This document shows, one piece after another, positions 8,593 to 16,597 of a stretch of 40,148 nt of DNA. Source of the DNA: an uncultured Clostridia bacterium. Its GTDB lineage: Bacteria; Bacillota; Clostridia; UBA1212; UBA1255. Numbering within the stretch: position 1 is the stretch's first letter; every line of letters begins with the position of its first letter. The DNA lies in contig CANQOI010000017.1 in assembly GCA_947625435.1 (NCBI GenBank), positions 1 through 40,148 on the forward strand, in the 5' to 3' direction. Position numbers and translations under genes: made by a program. A model generated the notes under the pieces. That model did no database searches, had not been told where the DNA came from, and worked only from the letters and a program-made list of their open reading frames with translations.

Positions 8593-9879
8593 TTAAAAAT
8601 TGAATGCCTTCCTCAGATCCGCCACCTCGGCATCCGTTATGGCAACTATATCCCCCAGCGCTTTGGATGAGACTATGGCCTTGGCGCTGTACTCCATGAC
8701 CTCAAGCTTGTCAAACGCATTGAGAAGGCTCGAACCCGTCACGATCACACAGTCGTTTTCGGCGATCAATATAGGCGTCATATTGTCAAACATATCGGCG
8801 ACCATATCGGGCTGCATAAAGCTTGCTCCGAACGGGATTTTCTTTACGTCGCGGAGCATTATATAGGATTCCGGTATCGTACGCGAATCAAAGTCGCTGT
8901 CGGTAACGGCGAATGTCATTACATACGGTGCATGAGCTATGATTATTGAATTTATATCCTTATGCTTTTCGTATATCTTCTTGTGGAGCACTGCGGAGCG
9001 CGAAGGTATCTTGCCCGCTTCCTTCCATTCGCCCACTATCCTGACAATGTCCGATTCTTCCATATACTTACGGTCTTTAAAGTACGGCGTTATTAGGAAC
9101 GATCCGTCCGAAAGCCTCTGTGAAAATGTTCCCTGAGAGCTCGTGAACAGCTGCTGATCGTAGGCGCGCCTTATGAGCGTGCACATTTCACGTCTTGCCT
9201 CACGTTCTTCGCTGCTTATAGACTTATTTACGAATTCGCCCATTTCAACATGCTGTTTTTCCTTTGATATCTGTATATATCTGTCGCTCAGAGGATGAAT
9301 GGTTCCTACCTTCGAAGCCTCTATCTGTATGCGCGCGCAGTAATCCAGCGTTTCAAATGCCATAAACGCCTTAAACAGGTCGGATGCGCCTACGAACACG
9401 CCGTGATTCTCGAGCATCACGACATTATTTCCCTTCTCAAATTCATTTGTGACCTTAACGCTGAGTCCCTGACTTCCCGGCACATCATAAACGGCCATTG
9501 AAACATTTCCGCATATTTCCACGAAATTGGGGATGAGCCTTGTTTCCGGTATTTTTCTGACGATGCTGAATGCCACGAGCGCCGGCGGATGAGCGTGCAA
9601 TATCGCCTTTATATCCGGTCTCGCTTTATATATACGCGCATGCACGGGGAACTCGCTTGAAGGTTTATGAATGCCTATCACTGTTCCGTCCGGTTTTACC
9701 TGTATGATATCCTTTCTGCTGAGGGTTCCCTTGTCTACGGAGCCGGGCGTTATCCAAATGTCCCCGTTCTCATCAAGAATGGAAAGATTTCCCCCGGAGG
9801 TCGTAGTCATTCCGTACTGATATATTCTTTCCATCAACATTACGAGCTGATCAGCCGGATGCAGTAGTTCAAAATTCAT
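8593..9879 (-). CDS. Two-domain class II aldolase/adducin-like protein
   Basis: 428 residues built of two fused class II aldolase domains. Domain 1 (about 1-210) keeps the catalytic Glu in PSSEFPVH, the zinc ligands HAHPP and the third His in ENHGV, as in fuculose- and rhamnulose-phosphate aldolases. Domain 2 (about 225-428) aligns along its length but reads SRS for SSE, IAHAP for HAHPP and ENDCV for ENHGV, so it has lost the Glu and two of three zinc ligands and is probably inactive. The substrate is unknown: a sugar-phosphate aldolase or decarboxylase-like role is possible. First gene of an operon continuing into glnN. The ATG has GAGGTG at good spacing and a clear promoter about 55 bases upstream. 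Confidence 0.85.
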   Translation of the reverse strand: MNFELLHPADQLVMLMERIYQYGMTTTSGGNLSILDENGDIWITPGSVDKGTLSRKDIIQVKPDGTVIGIHKPSSEFPVHARIYKARPDIKAILHAHPPALVAFSIVRKIPETRLIPNFVEICGNVSMAVYDVPGSQGLSVKVTNEFEKGNNVVMLENHGVFVGASDLFKAFMAFETLDYCARIQIEASKVGTIHPLSDRYIQISKEKQHVEMGEFVNKSISSEEREARREMCTLIRRAYDQQLFTSSQGTFSQRLSDGSFLITPYFKDRKYMEESDIVRIVGEWKEAGKIPSRSAVLHKKIYEKHKDINSIIIAHAPYVMTFAVTDSDFDSRTIPESYIMLRDVKKIPFGASFMQPDMVADMFDNMTPILIAENDCVIVTGSSLLNAFDKLEVMEYSAKAIVSSKALGDIVAITDAEVADLRKAFNF

Positions 9880-9933
9880 ACCAACACCTCATTATCATGA
9901 TTTCCGCCGAAAATTCGTTCACACGGTTCTGTT

Positions 9934-9962
9934 ATTCTACCAAATCCGGGCCGATATTACAA
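9934..9962 (-). promoter_or_regulatory. Sigma-A promoter of the aldolase-glnN operon
   Basis: Minus strand TTGTAA (-35, 9962-9957), 17-base spacer, TAGAAT (-10, 9939-9934). The -10 matches five of six, the -35 four of six. It lies about 55 bases before the aldolase ATG. Confidence 0.7.
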
Positions 9963-9985
9963 CGAATGCCCGTAAAAAATATTCT

Positions 9986-10007
9986 GATTATTTCCCGGGA
10001 AATGATC
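9986..10007. promoter_or_regulatory. Palindrome, candidate operator in divergent promoter region
   Basis: A 22-base inverted repeat with a single mismatched pair (positions 9989 and 10004), centred on the perfect 14-mer ATTTCCCGGGAAAT at 9990-10003. There is no loop, so it fits a dimeric protein site better than an RNA hairpin. It lies 24 bases beyond the -35 box of the aldolase operon and 62 bases before the comEA start. No regulator gene is adjacent. Confidence 0.45.
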
Positions 10008-10068
10008 GGGCTCATGAAAATGTGGTAACATACTGCAGCGGAAAATACTACAGACAGAAGATGATGAT

Positions 10069-10794
10069 TTGAGATTTTTACGAGAAAGACGGTTCAGACT
10101 TTTCGGACGCGTGATAACGTTTTCCGGAAAGATCTCACTCGCGATATCGGCATTGATCGTTGCGGCGTGCGGTATATTCGGTTATTTTATAATGACCGGA
10201 AAGAGCGAAAGCGGTATCGCAGCTTCCGAAGCCGGCTCTGCGCCCGGGTATACCGCATATACCGTTACGCAGAGCACCGCCCCGCCGGGATCACCCGACA
10301 TGACACCGGGCCCTTCACATGACGTGACTCCCTCTCCGCAGGTACTTATATACATACATGTTGACGGAGCAGTAGCAAATCCGGGACTCATATCGCTCCC
10401 CGACGGTAAAAGGGTCGCCGACGCAATAGAGGCGGCAGGAGGATTGACAGGCAGCAGCGACATTTCCGATATAAATCTCGCCATGCGCCTCAGCGACGGC
10501 ATGAAGATATATGTGCCCGCAAAAGGTGAAACGGCATTTGTGATAACACCTTTCCCGTATCAGGGAAACGCACATCCTACAGATGATCATTCAGAGGAAA
10601 ATAAGATCGTCAATATAAATACCGCAGACAAGGACGAGCTTATGACTCTCAGCGGTATAGGAGCGACAACGGCAGACAAGATAATCGCATACAGAAATGA
10701 GAACGGCAATTTCGTGTCTCCCGAAGACATAATGTCCGTGAGCGGGATAGGAAGATCAAAATACGAGGCTATCAAGGACATGATATGTGTTTAA
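10069..10794 (+). CDS. comEA: ComEA-like DNA-binding competence protein
   Basis: 241 residues with a basic N-terminus and one transmembrane helix (about 23-45), a Pro/Thr-rich linker, an SLBB domain (about 92-160, with IYIHVDGAVANPG) and a C-terminal double helix-hairpin-helix domain (about 179-241, NINTADKDELMTLSGIG and VSGIGRSKYEAIK). This is the architecture of the ComEA receptor that binds double-stranded DNA at the outer face of the membrane for uptake. The start is a TTG with AGAAG eight bases upstream; no in-frame ATG or GTG is available. comEB and comEC are not next to it. A weak extended -10 (TGGTAACAT, 10024-10031) lies upstream, without a good -35. Confidence 0.88.
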   Translation: MRFLRERRFRLFGRVITFSGKISLAISALIVAACGIFGYFIMTGKSESGIAASEAGSAPGYTAYTVTQSTAPPGSPDMTPGPSHDVTPSPQVLIYIHVDGAVANPGLISLPDGKRVADAIEAAGGLTGSSDISDINLAMRLSDGMKIYVPAKGETAFVITPFPYQGNAHPTDDHSEENKIVNINTADKDELMTLSGIGATTADKIIAYRNENGNFVSPEDIMSVSGIGRSKYEAIKDMICV

Positions 10795-10799
10795 AATCC

Positions 10800-10828
10800 T
10801 TGAACGCATGAACATACGGATGTATAAT
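10800..10828 (+). promoter_or_regulatory. Sigma-A promoter of the glycyl-radical operon
   Basis: TTGAAC (-35, 10800-10805), 17-base spacer, perfect TATAAT (-10, 10823-10828). It lies in the 70-base gap after comEA, so the glycyl-radical genes have their own promoter. Confidence 0.7.
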
Positions 10829-10864
10829 GACCGTGTGTCGACATTGTGATATAAAGGTGGGGTT

Positions 10865-11764
10865 ATGCGCGGCATTATATTTAACATACAGAGATTTTCT
10901 CTTTTTGACGGACCGGGCATAAGGACCGTAGTCTTTATGAAGGGTTGCCCCCTGCACTGCACATGGTGCCACAATCCGGAGGGCATTTCGCCGGAACCGG
11001 AGATCATGTATGAGCCCACAATGTGCATAGGATGCGGTGAATGTGCGGGCGCATGCGCAAAAGGCATGCACATATTTCAAGGCGGTATGCACGGATACAT
11101 GCGAAAAGGCTGTACCGCCTGCGGAAGCTGCGCCGAGAGCTGCTGCAGCGGCGCGCTTTCTCTTTCGGGATATTACACGGACACGGAACAGGTTCTGGAT
11201 GAAGTCATGAAGGACGCTCCTGTATTTGCGGAAAGCGGAGGCGGCATAACGCTTTCCGGGGGCGAACCGTTTTACCAGGCAGATTTTACGACAGAGCTTG
11301 CGGCATCTGCAAAAGCCCGCGGTATATCCGTATGTATCGAGACATCCGGAATGGCAGATCCCCGTAAGCTTTCGGAAGCCGCCGCGTATACCGATTTTTT
11401 CTATTACGACTATAAAGTCACCGGAGAAGAAGAGCACAAGAGGCTTTGCGGAGCTTCTCAAAAAACGATACTTGACAATCTGTCCGTGCTCGACGATAAC
11501 GGAAGCCGCGTGACACTGACTTGTCCCATTGTGCCGGGACTGAATGACTGTAAAGAGCATATGCGCGCCATATCGCACATAGCGCGCATGCATTCGTGCA
11601 TCAGGGATATACAGCTGAAACCTTATCACAGGCTCGGACTGTCAAAGGCAAAAAAGCTCGGGACAGAACCCGGATACGATACGGAGCCTCCGGAAGTCGA
11701 AACATTGGAGGCCTTCCGTGACAGTATCCGGTCATGTTCAGGCAAGCCGTGCGAGATCCCGTGA
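10865..11764 (+). CDS. Glycyl-radical enzyme activating protein (radical SAM)
   Basis: 299-residue activase that installs the glycyl radical on its partner using S-adenosylmethionine. It has the radical SAM signature CPLHCTWC (about residues 30-37) and a ferredoxin-like insert with two further Cys clusters, CIGCGECAGAC (about 56-66) and CTACGSCAESC (about 83-93), as in activases of dehydratase- and decarboxylase-type glycyl-radical enzymes rather than the short PflA of pyruvate formate-lyase. The SGGEP motif follows near residue 132. ATG is preceded by AGGTGGGG. The downstream glycyl-radical enzyme starts 22 bases after the stop, so the two form a dedicated pair. Confidence 0.92.
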   Translation: MRGIIFNIQRFSLFDGPGIRTVVFMKGCPLHCTWCHNPEGISPEPEIMYEPTMCIGCGECAGACAKGMHIFQGGMHGYMRKGCTACGSCAESCCSGALSLSGYYTDTEQVLDEVMKDAPVFAESGGGITLSGGEPFYQADFTTELAASAKARGISVCIETSGMADPRKLSEAAAYTDFFYYDYKVTGEEEHKRLCGASQKTILDNLSVLDDNGSRVTLTCPIVPGLNDCKEHMRAISHIARMHSCIRDIQLKPYHRLGLSKAKKLGTEPGYDTEPPEVETLEAFRDSIRSCSGKPCEIP

Positions 11765-11786
11765 CAACGGAGGACGGAGGAATCTT

Positions 11787-14087
11787 ATGAATTTTACTGA
11801 CCGTATGGAGCGTGTTAAAGAAGATATTTTAACGAGACTTAAGCCATATGCTTTAAGAGAAGATACGCACACTTGTCCTCTCGATGCGGCTTCTGTGGGA
11901 ATATGCGCGGATGATGTGATAAAGAAGGATCCTTTTACGAATGAATTCAGGGAGAATCCGGATGCTCCGTACGTTATAAATCTGGCGAATGCCATAGTGC
12001 GCTCATGGAAAGAAGTGCCTGTCGTCATATTCAGGAATGAGGCGATAGTGGGTATAACAAGGCCTGAATATACCGTGCACGAGCATTTCAGCTGGGGCAT
12101 TCAGGGTGCCGAATCGGTGTTTGACGATCACGATATTAACCGTGATGAAGCTGAAAAGCTGTTCAGAAGGATGTCGCCTTTTACATGGGATCATGTCACG
12201 AATGAGGGCATACGTTTACTCGGAGAGCGCAGGTATGAAGCGTTGTGCAATGACAATATGTTCAGTGCGGGCGGCTATCAGGGGCACACTGTGCCGGATT
12301 ACGGGACTCTGCTGTGCAACGGTCTCGACGGAATGTTAAAGCTTACGGACAAATGGGCCGGTGTAAATGCCCGCGGAAATGATACCTGCGATCTGTACGA
12401 AGCGTGCCGCATTATAATAAGAGGCATGTCTGAATGGCTTACAATGTATGCGGCGGAGGCTGAAAGGCTGGCCGCCTCTGAAACTGATGCGGTCCAAAAG
12501 CGCTTCTATGCCGAGATCGCCGAAAACTGCGCGTATGTGGCTCACAATAAGCCGAAAACTCTTTATCAGGCGGTACAGCTCGTCTGGACACTTTCTCTTT
12601 GGGACTGGGTTGACTGTATGGGCCGTATGGATCAATATCTGTACGGGTTTTATGAAAGGGCCGTCAGAGACGGAGATGTCATATCTCCGGAAGAGTCTAT
12701 AACGTCGATAATATTTAAAATATGGGAAAACGGTTCTCATAATGTTACGCTCTCCGGTATGCTCGAAAACGGCTCAGATGCTACCAATGAGCTTACATAT
12801 CTCATGCTGCAGATACTGAGGTCCATACATGACACGCATCCCAGAATGACAGTGCGGCTCCATAAGAATTCACCGCCCGAGCTTTTGGATCTGGTCATTT
12901 CACTTTGGTCGGAAGGCATGTCCGACCCCACGGTCGTGAGCGACGAAACAGTAATACCCGGGCTCATTAAAATAGGCGTTGATCCGAAGGATGCCCGAAA
13001 TTATACTGTACTCGGCTGTCAGGAGATAGAGATACCGGGCATGAGCAACACCGGATGCGAAGACGGCATATTCAATATTGCAAAGGTGCTTGAGTATGCA
13101 TTTCACAACGGAAAGAGCACTTCCGATCCAGACGTGCAGGTCGGTCCCGCAACGGGCGAATTTACTGATTTCAAGACATTTGATGAATTCTATACTGCTT
13201 TCAGAATACAGCTTGAATATTTTACGAAAATTTTCTGCACGCTCTGCAACAAGGGTCAGGAAATACGCGCCGCGAATTTTGCCAAGCTTGTCAAAACGCC
13301 TTTTACGGCCGGCTGTCTTGAAAAAGGCATGCCGCATGACGCGGGAGGTCCCGTATACAACTACGGTGTTGTCGAGACAGCGGGACTCGCGGCGGTCTCC
13401 GATTCGCTCACTGCCGTAAAGAAGCTCGTTTTCGATGAACAGAGAATATCTTCCGAAACACTTATGGCAGCTATTGATGCGGATTTTGACGGATATGAAA
13501 AAGAACGGCTCATGCTTCTGAACAAGTCTCCCAAATTCGGAAATGACGATGACGAAGCAGATTCCATGGCAGTAAAGGTGCTGAACACATTCTGGGATGA
13601 GATAGCCAAATACCGTTCTGTTAGAGGCGGAGTATTTACGGGAGCATGCTCTTTACTTTACAGCGGAATATATTACGGAAAACATACGGGCGCTCTTCCT
13701 GACGGGCGTTTCAAAGGCGAGCCGCTGGGCAACAGCATAGGGCCGCGCCCGGGAGCCGATAAGAGCGGCGTTACCGCAATGCTGAATTCCGTGCAGAAGC
13801 TTCCTCTTCAAAAAGGAGTGGGAGGCACTACTCTCAATGTCGTTCTGACTACGAAGATGCTCTCAACACCGGCGCTGAGAAAAAAAACAGCCGCCGTCAT
13901 ACGCTCATATATCGTAAACGGCGGACAGATGGCTCAGATAACGACCGCAAATCTCGAAGACCTTGCGGATGCGCAATGTCACCCCGAAAGGCACGGAGAT
14001 CTGATCGTTCGTATCGGAGGCTTCAGCATACAGTTCGTGCAGCTTGACAAGGAAGCTCAGGATGAGATAATGAGCAGGTACAGCTGA
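11787..14087 (+). CDS. Glycyl-radical enzyme, PFL-like family, substrate unassigned
   Basis: 766-residue enzyme of the pyruvate formate-lyase superfamily. The C-terminal glycyl-radical loop reads RIGGF with the radical on Gly745. The thiyl Cys411 lies in GCQEIEIPG, with Glu413 two residues on: Cys-X-Glu is the pattern of dehydratases, C-S or C-N lyases and some decarboxylases, whereas pyruvate formate-lyase has Cys-Cys. The usual residue before the Glu is Val (GCVE), here Gln. The ATG at 11787 has GGACGGAGG upstream; a 23-codon in-frame extension overlapping the activase is unlikely. No microcompartment shell, aldehyde dehydrogenase or transporter gene is adjacent. Specific substrate cannot be assigned from sequence alone. 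Confidence 0.9.
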   Translation: MNFTDRMERVKEDILTRLKPYALREDTHTCPLDAASVGICADDVIKKDPFTNEFRENPDAPYVINLANAIVRSWKEVPVVIFRNEAIVGITRPEYTVHEHFSWGIQGAESVFDDHDINRDEAEKLFRRMSPFTWDHVTNEGIRLLGERRYEALCNDNMFSAGGYQGHTVPDYGTLLCNGLDGMLKLTDKWAGVNARGNDTCDLYEACRIIIRGMSEWLTMYAAEAERLAASETDAVQKRFYAEIAENCAYVAHNKPKTLYQAVQLVWTLSLWDWVDCMGRMDQYLYGFYERAVRDGDVISPEESITSIIFKIWENGSHNVTLSGMLENGSDATNELTYLMLQILRSIHDTHPRMTVRLHKNSPPELLDLVISLWSEGMSDPTVVSDETVIPGLIKIGVDPKDARNYTVLGCQEIEIPGMSNTGCEDGIFNIAKVLEYAFHNGKSTSDPDVQVGPATGEFTDFKTFDEFYTAFRIQLEYFTKIFCTLCNKGQEIRAANFAKLVKTPFTAGCLEKGMPHDAGGPVYNYGVVETAGLAAVSDSLTAVKKLVFDEQRISSETLMAAIDADFDGYEKERLMLLNKSPKFGNDDDEADSMAVKVLNTFWDEIAKYRSVRGGVFTGACSLLYSGIYYGKHTGALPDGRFKGEPLGNSIGPRPGADKSGVTAMLNSVQKLPLQKGVGGTTLNVVLTTKMLSTPALRKKTAAVIRSYIVNGGQMAQITTANLEDLADAQCHPERHGDLIVRIGGFSIQFVQLDKEAQDEIMSRYS

Positions 14088-14094
14088 GCGAGGC

Positions 14095-14805
14095 TTACGA
14101 CTGGAATGTGCTGTTATCTTCTGCGGCTGTTATCATTATTGTCAGATTGCCGTTCCTGCAGCGCAGCTCATCTATAAATTCGTGTACATCAGCATCTTTT
14201 TTGAGCGTTATGAAATATGTAAGCTCGAAAAGCGCTCCGAGATCCAGTGATTTTATGCGCAGGAGCTTATATGTACGAGTGTATTTTTCCAGCAGATCGT
14301 CAAACGCATGTGTGTAGTTAAGATCCTCCGGTATTTTTATCCTCAGATGCCTGTCATCGCATTTCCTTGTTCCGTATCCCGTTCTCGTAAGTATCACGAG
14401 AAGCGCCGATATTATCACTATGAAGACTATACCGAATGTTATGTATCCTCTGCCGCACGCAAAGCCGCCTCCGAGTGACAGGAAAATATACAAAATATCC
14501 TTGGGATCGCCGAGAGAGCTCCTGAAGCGTATCAATGAAAATGCTCCGGCCAGTGAAAAGGCGCCCGCAACGCTGGATCCGACTATCATTATTATAAGCG
14601 CGACTACCGGAGGCAGCGCAACTAATGTGAGCATGAAGTTCTGCGTGAATTCACCCGTTTTACCGTTCGCTATCATATACGCTCCGCTCACTATAAAGCC
14701 TGCCGCTATTGCCGTGACGATTATGATCACGGCATTTACGGGATCGATGCTGGTTGATATATCTGTCAGATTACTGTCCAATATGCTGCTGAAAAAGTCG
14801 TTCAT
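14095..14805 (-). CDS. DUF4956 membrane protein
   Basis: 236 residues. The N-terminal half carries about four hydrophobic segments (roughly 22-45, 57-78, 79-92 and 108-138) with the family-typical AGAFSLIRFRSSLGDPKD block; the C-terminal third is soluble. It is the usual partner of VTC-domain polyphosphate polymerases in bacteria, and here follows that gene by 61 bases. GGAGGT precedes the ATG. The gap upstream is AT-rich with a TATAAT but no good -35. Its role is presumably to couple the VTC enzyme to the membrane (inference). The stop is 7 bases from the stop of the convergent glycyl-radical enzyme gene. Confidence 0.85.
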   Translation of the reverse strand: MNDFFSSILDSNLTDISTSIDPVNAVIIIVTAIAAGFIVSGAYMIANGKTGEFTQNFMLTLVALPPVVALIIMIVGSSVAGAFSLAGAFSLIRFRSSLGDPKDILYIFLSLGGGFACGRGYITFGIVFIVIISALLVILTRTGYGTRKCDDRHLRIKIPEDLNYTHAFDDLLEKYTRTYKLLRIKSLDLGALFELTYFITLKKDADVHEFIDELRCRNGNLTIMITAAEDNSTFQS

Positions 14806-14813
14806 ATTTACCT

Positions 14814-14835
14814 CCGTATTATTTCCGTATTATTA
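14814..14835. repeat. Short tandem repeat upstream of the DUF4956 gene
   Basis: Two adjacent 11-base units, CCGTATTATTT and CCGTATTATTA on the plus strand. One copy overlaps the ribosome binding site of the DUF4956 gene. Confidence 0.4.
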
Positions 14836-14866
14836 TATTATCTGTTATTTTATATCACCGATCTTA

Positions 14867-15628
14867 TCACAACAGAAAGCTGTACAGGCCCTCAGCGCTT
14901 TCGCACGGGTATCCTCTCGATGATGCCACCATGCGCGCATACTCGGTTCCGTATTTTGAGAAAGAACACTGGAACAGCTTATGCTTATCAAGGAGCCACG
15001 TGAACCAGAGAGGCAGGTTCATGTTTATCTTTACCTCCATGAGCCAGGTATCGTCATTCAGCATTTTTTCCCCGTGATCACCCATATCAAGCGCAAGATC
15101 ATATCTTCTCGAGCGTATATTCGTATCAAAAGATACGCGGAACTGACTGTTCTCTCTGTCGAAGAATGCAAGTCTGTCATATGCCAGATAGAGCTTCGGC
15201 ACCAATTTATAAATATGCGTAAAATAATCTATCTCCATCATTACCTGCCTGTTCATATAATCCTTTATTTCAGGCATTACGCCGGTATCAAGATAACGCT
15301 TGGCTTCTTCAAGCTCCATACTGCTCCTTCTTTTATTTACAACACCCTTATATTTCTTTTTGATCTCTACAAAAACCATATCACCCGGCTTTGGTATGCC
15401 GTAGCCCCTCATCCTGAGTTTTTCTTTGTATTTCGGCTTTGCAAGAGAACGCTGTATGAGATTATTGTCCTCCGTATCATAATATATATTGCTTATCGTG
15501 TAATAATTCCCTCCGATATTATACCTGTCCATATCCATATGCTCATTCAGTGCGCATATGATGTTTTCCTTCTGCTGCGTATTTAACAGGTATTTCACCT
15601 CATATCGACTGAATACTTCCTTTGCCAC
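14867..15628 (-). CDS. VTC-domain protein, putative polyphosphate polymerase
   Basis: 253 residues of the triphosphate tunnel metalloenzyme fold. Tunnel residues are visible: RYEVKYLL near the start, YYDTEDN, KEKLRMRGYG, FVEIKKKYKG with the following NKRR, FDTNIRSRRYD and WLMEVKINMNLP. In yeast VTC4 this domain makes polyphosphate from ATP; bacterial copies are assumed to act similarly. The GTG at 15628 is preferred because GGAAGG lies 10 bases upstream; a GTG three codons earlier (15637) overlaps the preceding stop as GTGA but has the ribosome site too close. It pairs with the downstream DUF4956 gene; the CotH kinase gene often found with this pair is not present. Confidence 0.85.
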   Translation of the reverse strand: MAKEVFSRYEVKYLLNTQQKENIICALNEHMDMDRYNIGGNYYTISNIYYDTEDNNLIQRSLAKPKYKEKLRMRGYGIPKPGDMVFVEIKKKYKGVVNKRRSSMELEEAKRYLDTGVMPEIKDYMNRQVMMEIDYFTHIYKLVPKLYLAYDRLAFFDRENSQFRVSFDTNIRSRRYDLALDMGDHGEKMLNDDTWLMEVKINMNLPLWFTWLLDKHKLFQCSFSKYGTEYARMVASSRGYPCESAEGLYSFLL

Positions 15629-15633
15629 CAGAA

Positions 15634-16593
15634 TCACGCCTTCCGTATCATGACCTTTTTATAACCGAAGTTCTCTTTAAGCTTATTTATATTGCTCTTT
15701 TTCTGTCCTATATAGTCGGAAAGCTCCGCAGCCGGAACATATGCGGTGAAAACGCCGTTCTCAACATGCCCTATACTCAGCAGTCTGTCATAGTCGATAC
15801 GTGATCTTACGAGCTGACCGAACGCCGGATGATAAGGGCCCGCAGCTATTTCCCCGCTGTCCGATATGTTGTCGGATGACTGTAATCCCATTCTTATCAC
15901 TTTTATACCTGCAGAACTGTATTTAACTGAAAGCTTTGCGCAAAGCTCGACTGTTTCGTCAAGTGAAGGCGGTACATATTCGCCTCTTTCATACATTTTA
16001 TGCAGGTAAGTATTTTTAATGACTACGGTCGGATATATCCTCACTATTTTCGGAGAAAGTTCTATTATTTTTTCGGCAGTTCTGATGTCATCCTCGCTTG
16101 ATGCACCCGGAAGTCCCGTCATGGTCTGAAGTCCGAGCTCGAATCCCGCATTTTTGATGAGTTCCGAAGCCCTTACCGTATCTGAGAATGTATGACCGCG
16201 GCCGGAGCGTCTCAGGACATCATCGTTCATGGACTGGGCGCCGAGTTCGATCGTTCTCACACCGTATCTGCCGAGAAGTCCCAGTATCTCATCATTTATG
16301 CAATCCGGGCGCGTCGATATCCTTACAGAATCCACAAGACCTCTTTCTATATACGGATAAGCCGTCTCAAGATACGATCTCTGCTCGCTCATCGGTATTC
16401 CGGTAAAGCTCCCGCCGAAAAAAGCTATCTGGACAACGTCATAATAAGGCATTATATCCACATAGCTCTCCACAGTCCTGCGTACATCATCGCAAGACGG
16501 CACCACTGCATTACCGCTTATGATCTTCTGATCACAAAAGCAGCAATCGTGGGGGCATCCCACATGAGGTACAAATATAGGTATCACCAGCAT
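15634..16593 (-). CDS. Elp3-like radical SAM protein
   Basis: 319 residues with the radical SAM cluster motif CPHDCCFC (about 13-20), AFFGGSFTG near residue 58, and the TMTGLPG stretch near 158, matching the bacterial Elp3-like family (COG1243) that commonly lies near rnc in Clostridia. Unlike eukaryotic Elp3 it has no C-terminal acetyltransferase domain. A role in RNA modification is usually supposed but not demonstrated. It follows thuA by 4 bases, and its stop overlaps an alternative start of the VTC gene. Confidence 0.85.
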   Translation of the reverse strand: MLVIPIFVPHVGCPHDCCFCDQKIISGNAVVPSCDDVRRTVESYVDIMPYYDVVQIAFFGGSFTGIPMSEQRSYLETAYPYIERGLVDSVRISTRPDCINDEILGLLGRYGVRTIELGAQSMNDDVLRRSGRGHTFSDTVRASELIKNAGFELGLQTMTGLPGASSEDDIRTAEKIIELSPKIVRIYPTVVIKNTYLHKMYERGEYVPPSLDETVELCAKLSVKYSSAGIKVIRMGLQSSDNISDSGEIAAGPYHPAFGQLVRSRIDYDRLLSIGHVENGVFTAYVPAAELSDYIGQKKSNINKLKENFGYKKVMIRKA

Positions 16594-16597
16594 CGAT

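Noticed and set aside
14806-14866. Promoter before the DUF4956 gene
   Set aside because: A TATAAT occurs in this AT-rich gap but the base run at the -35 position (CGGTGA) is poor, so it is not listed as a promoter.
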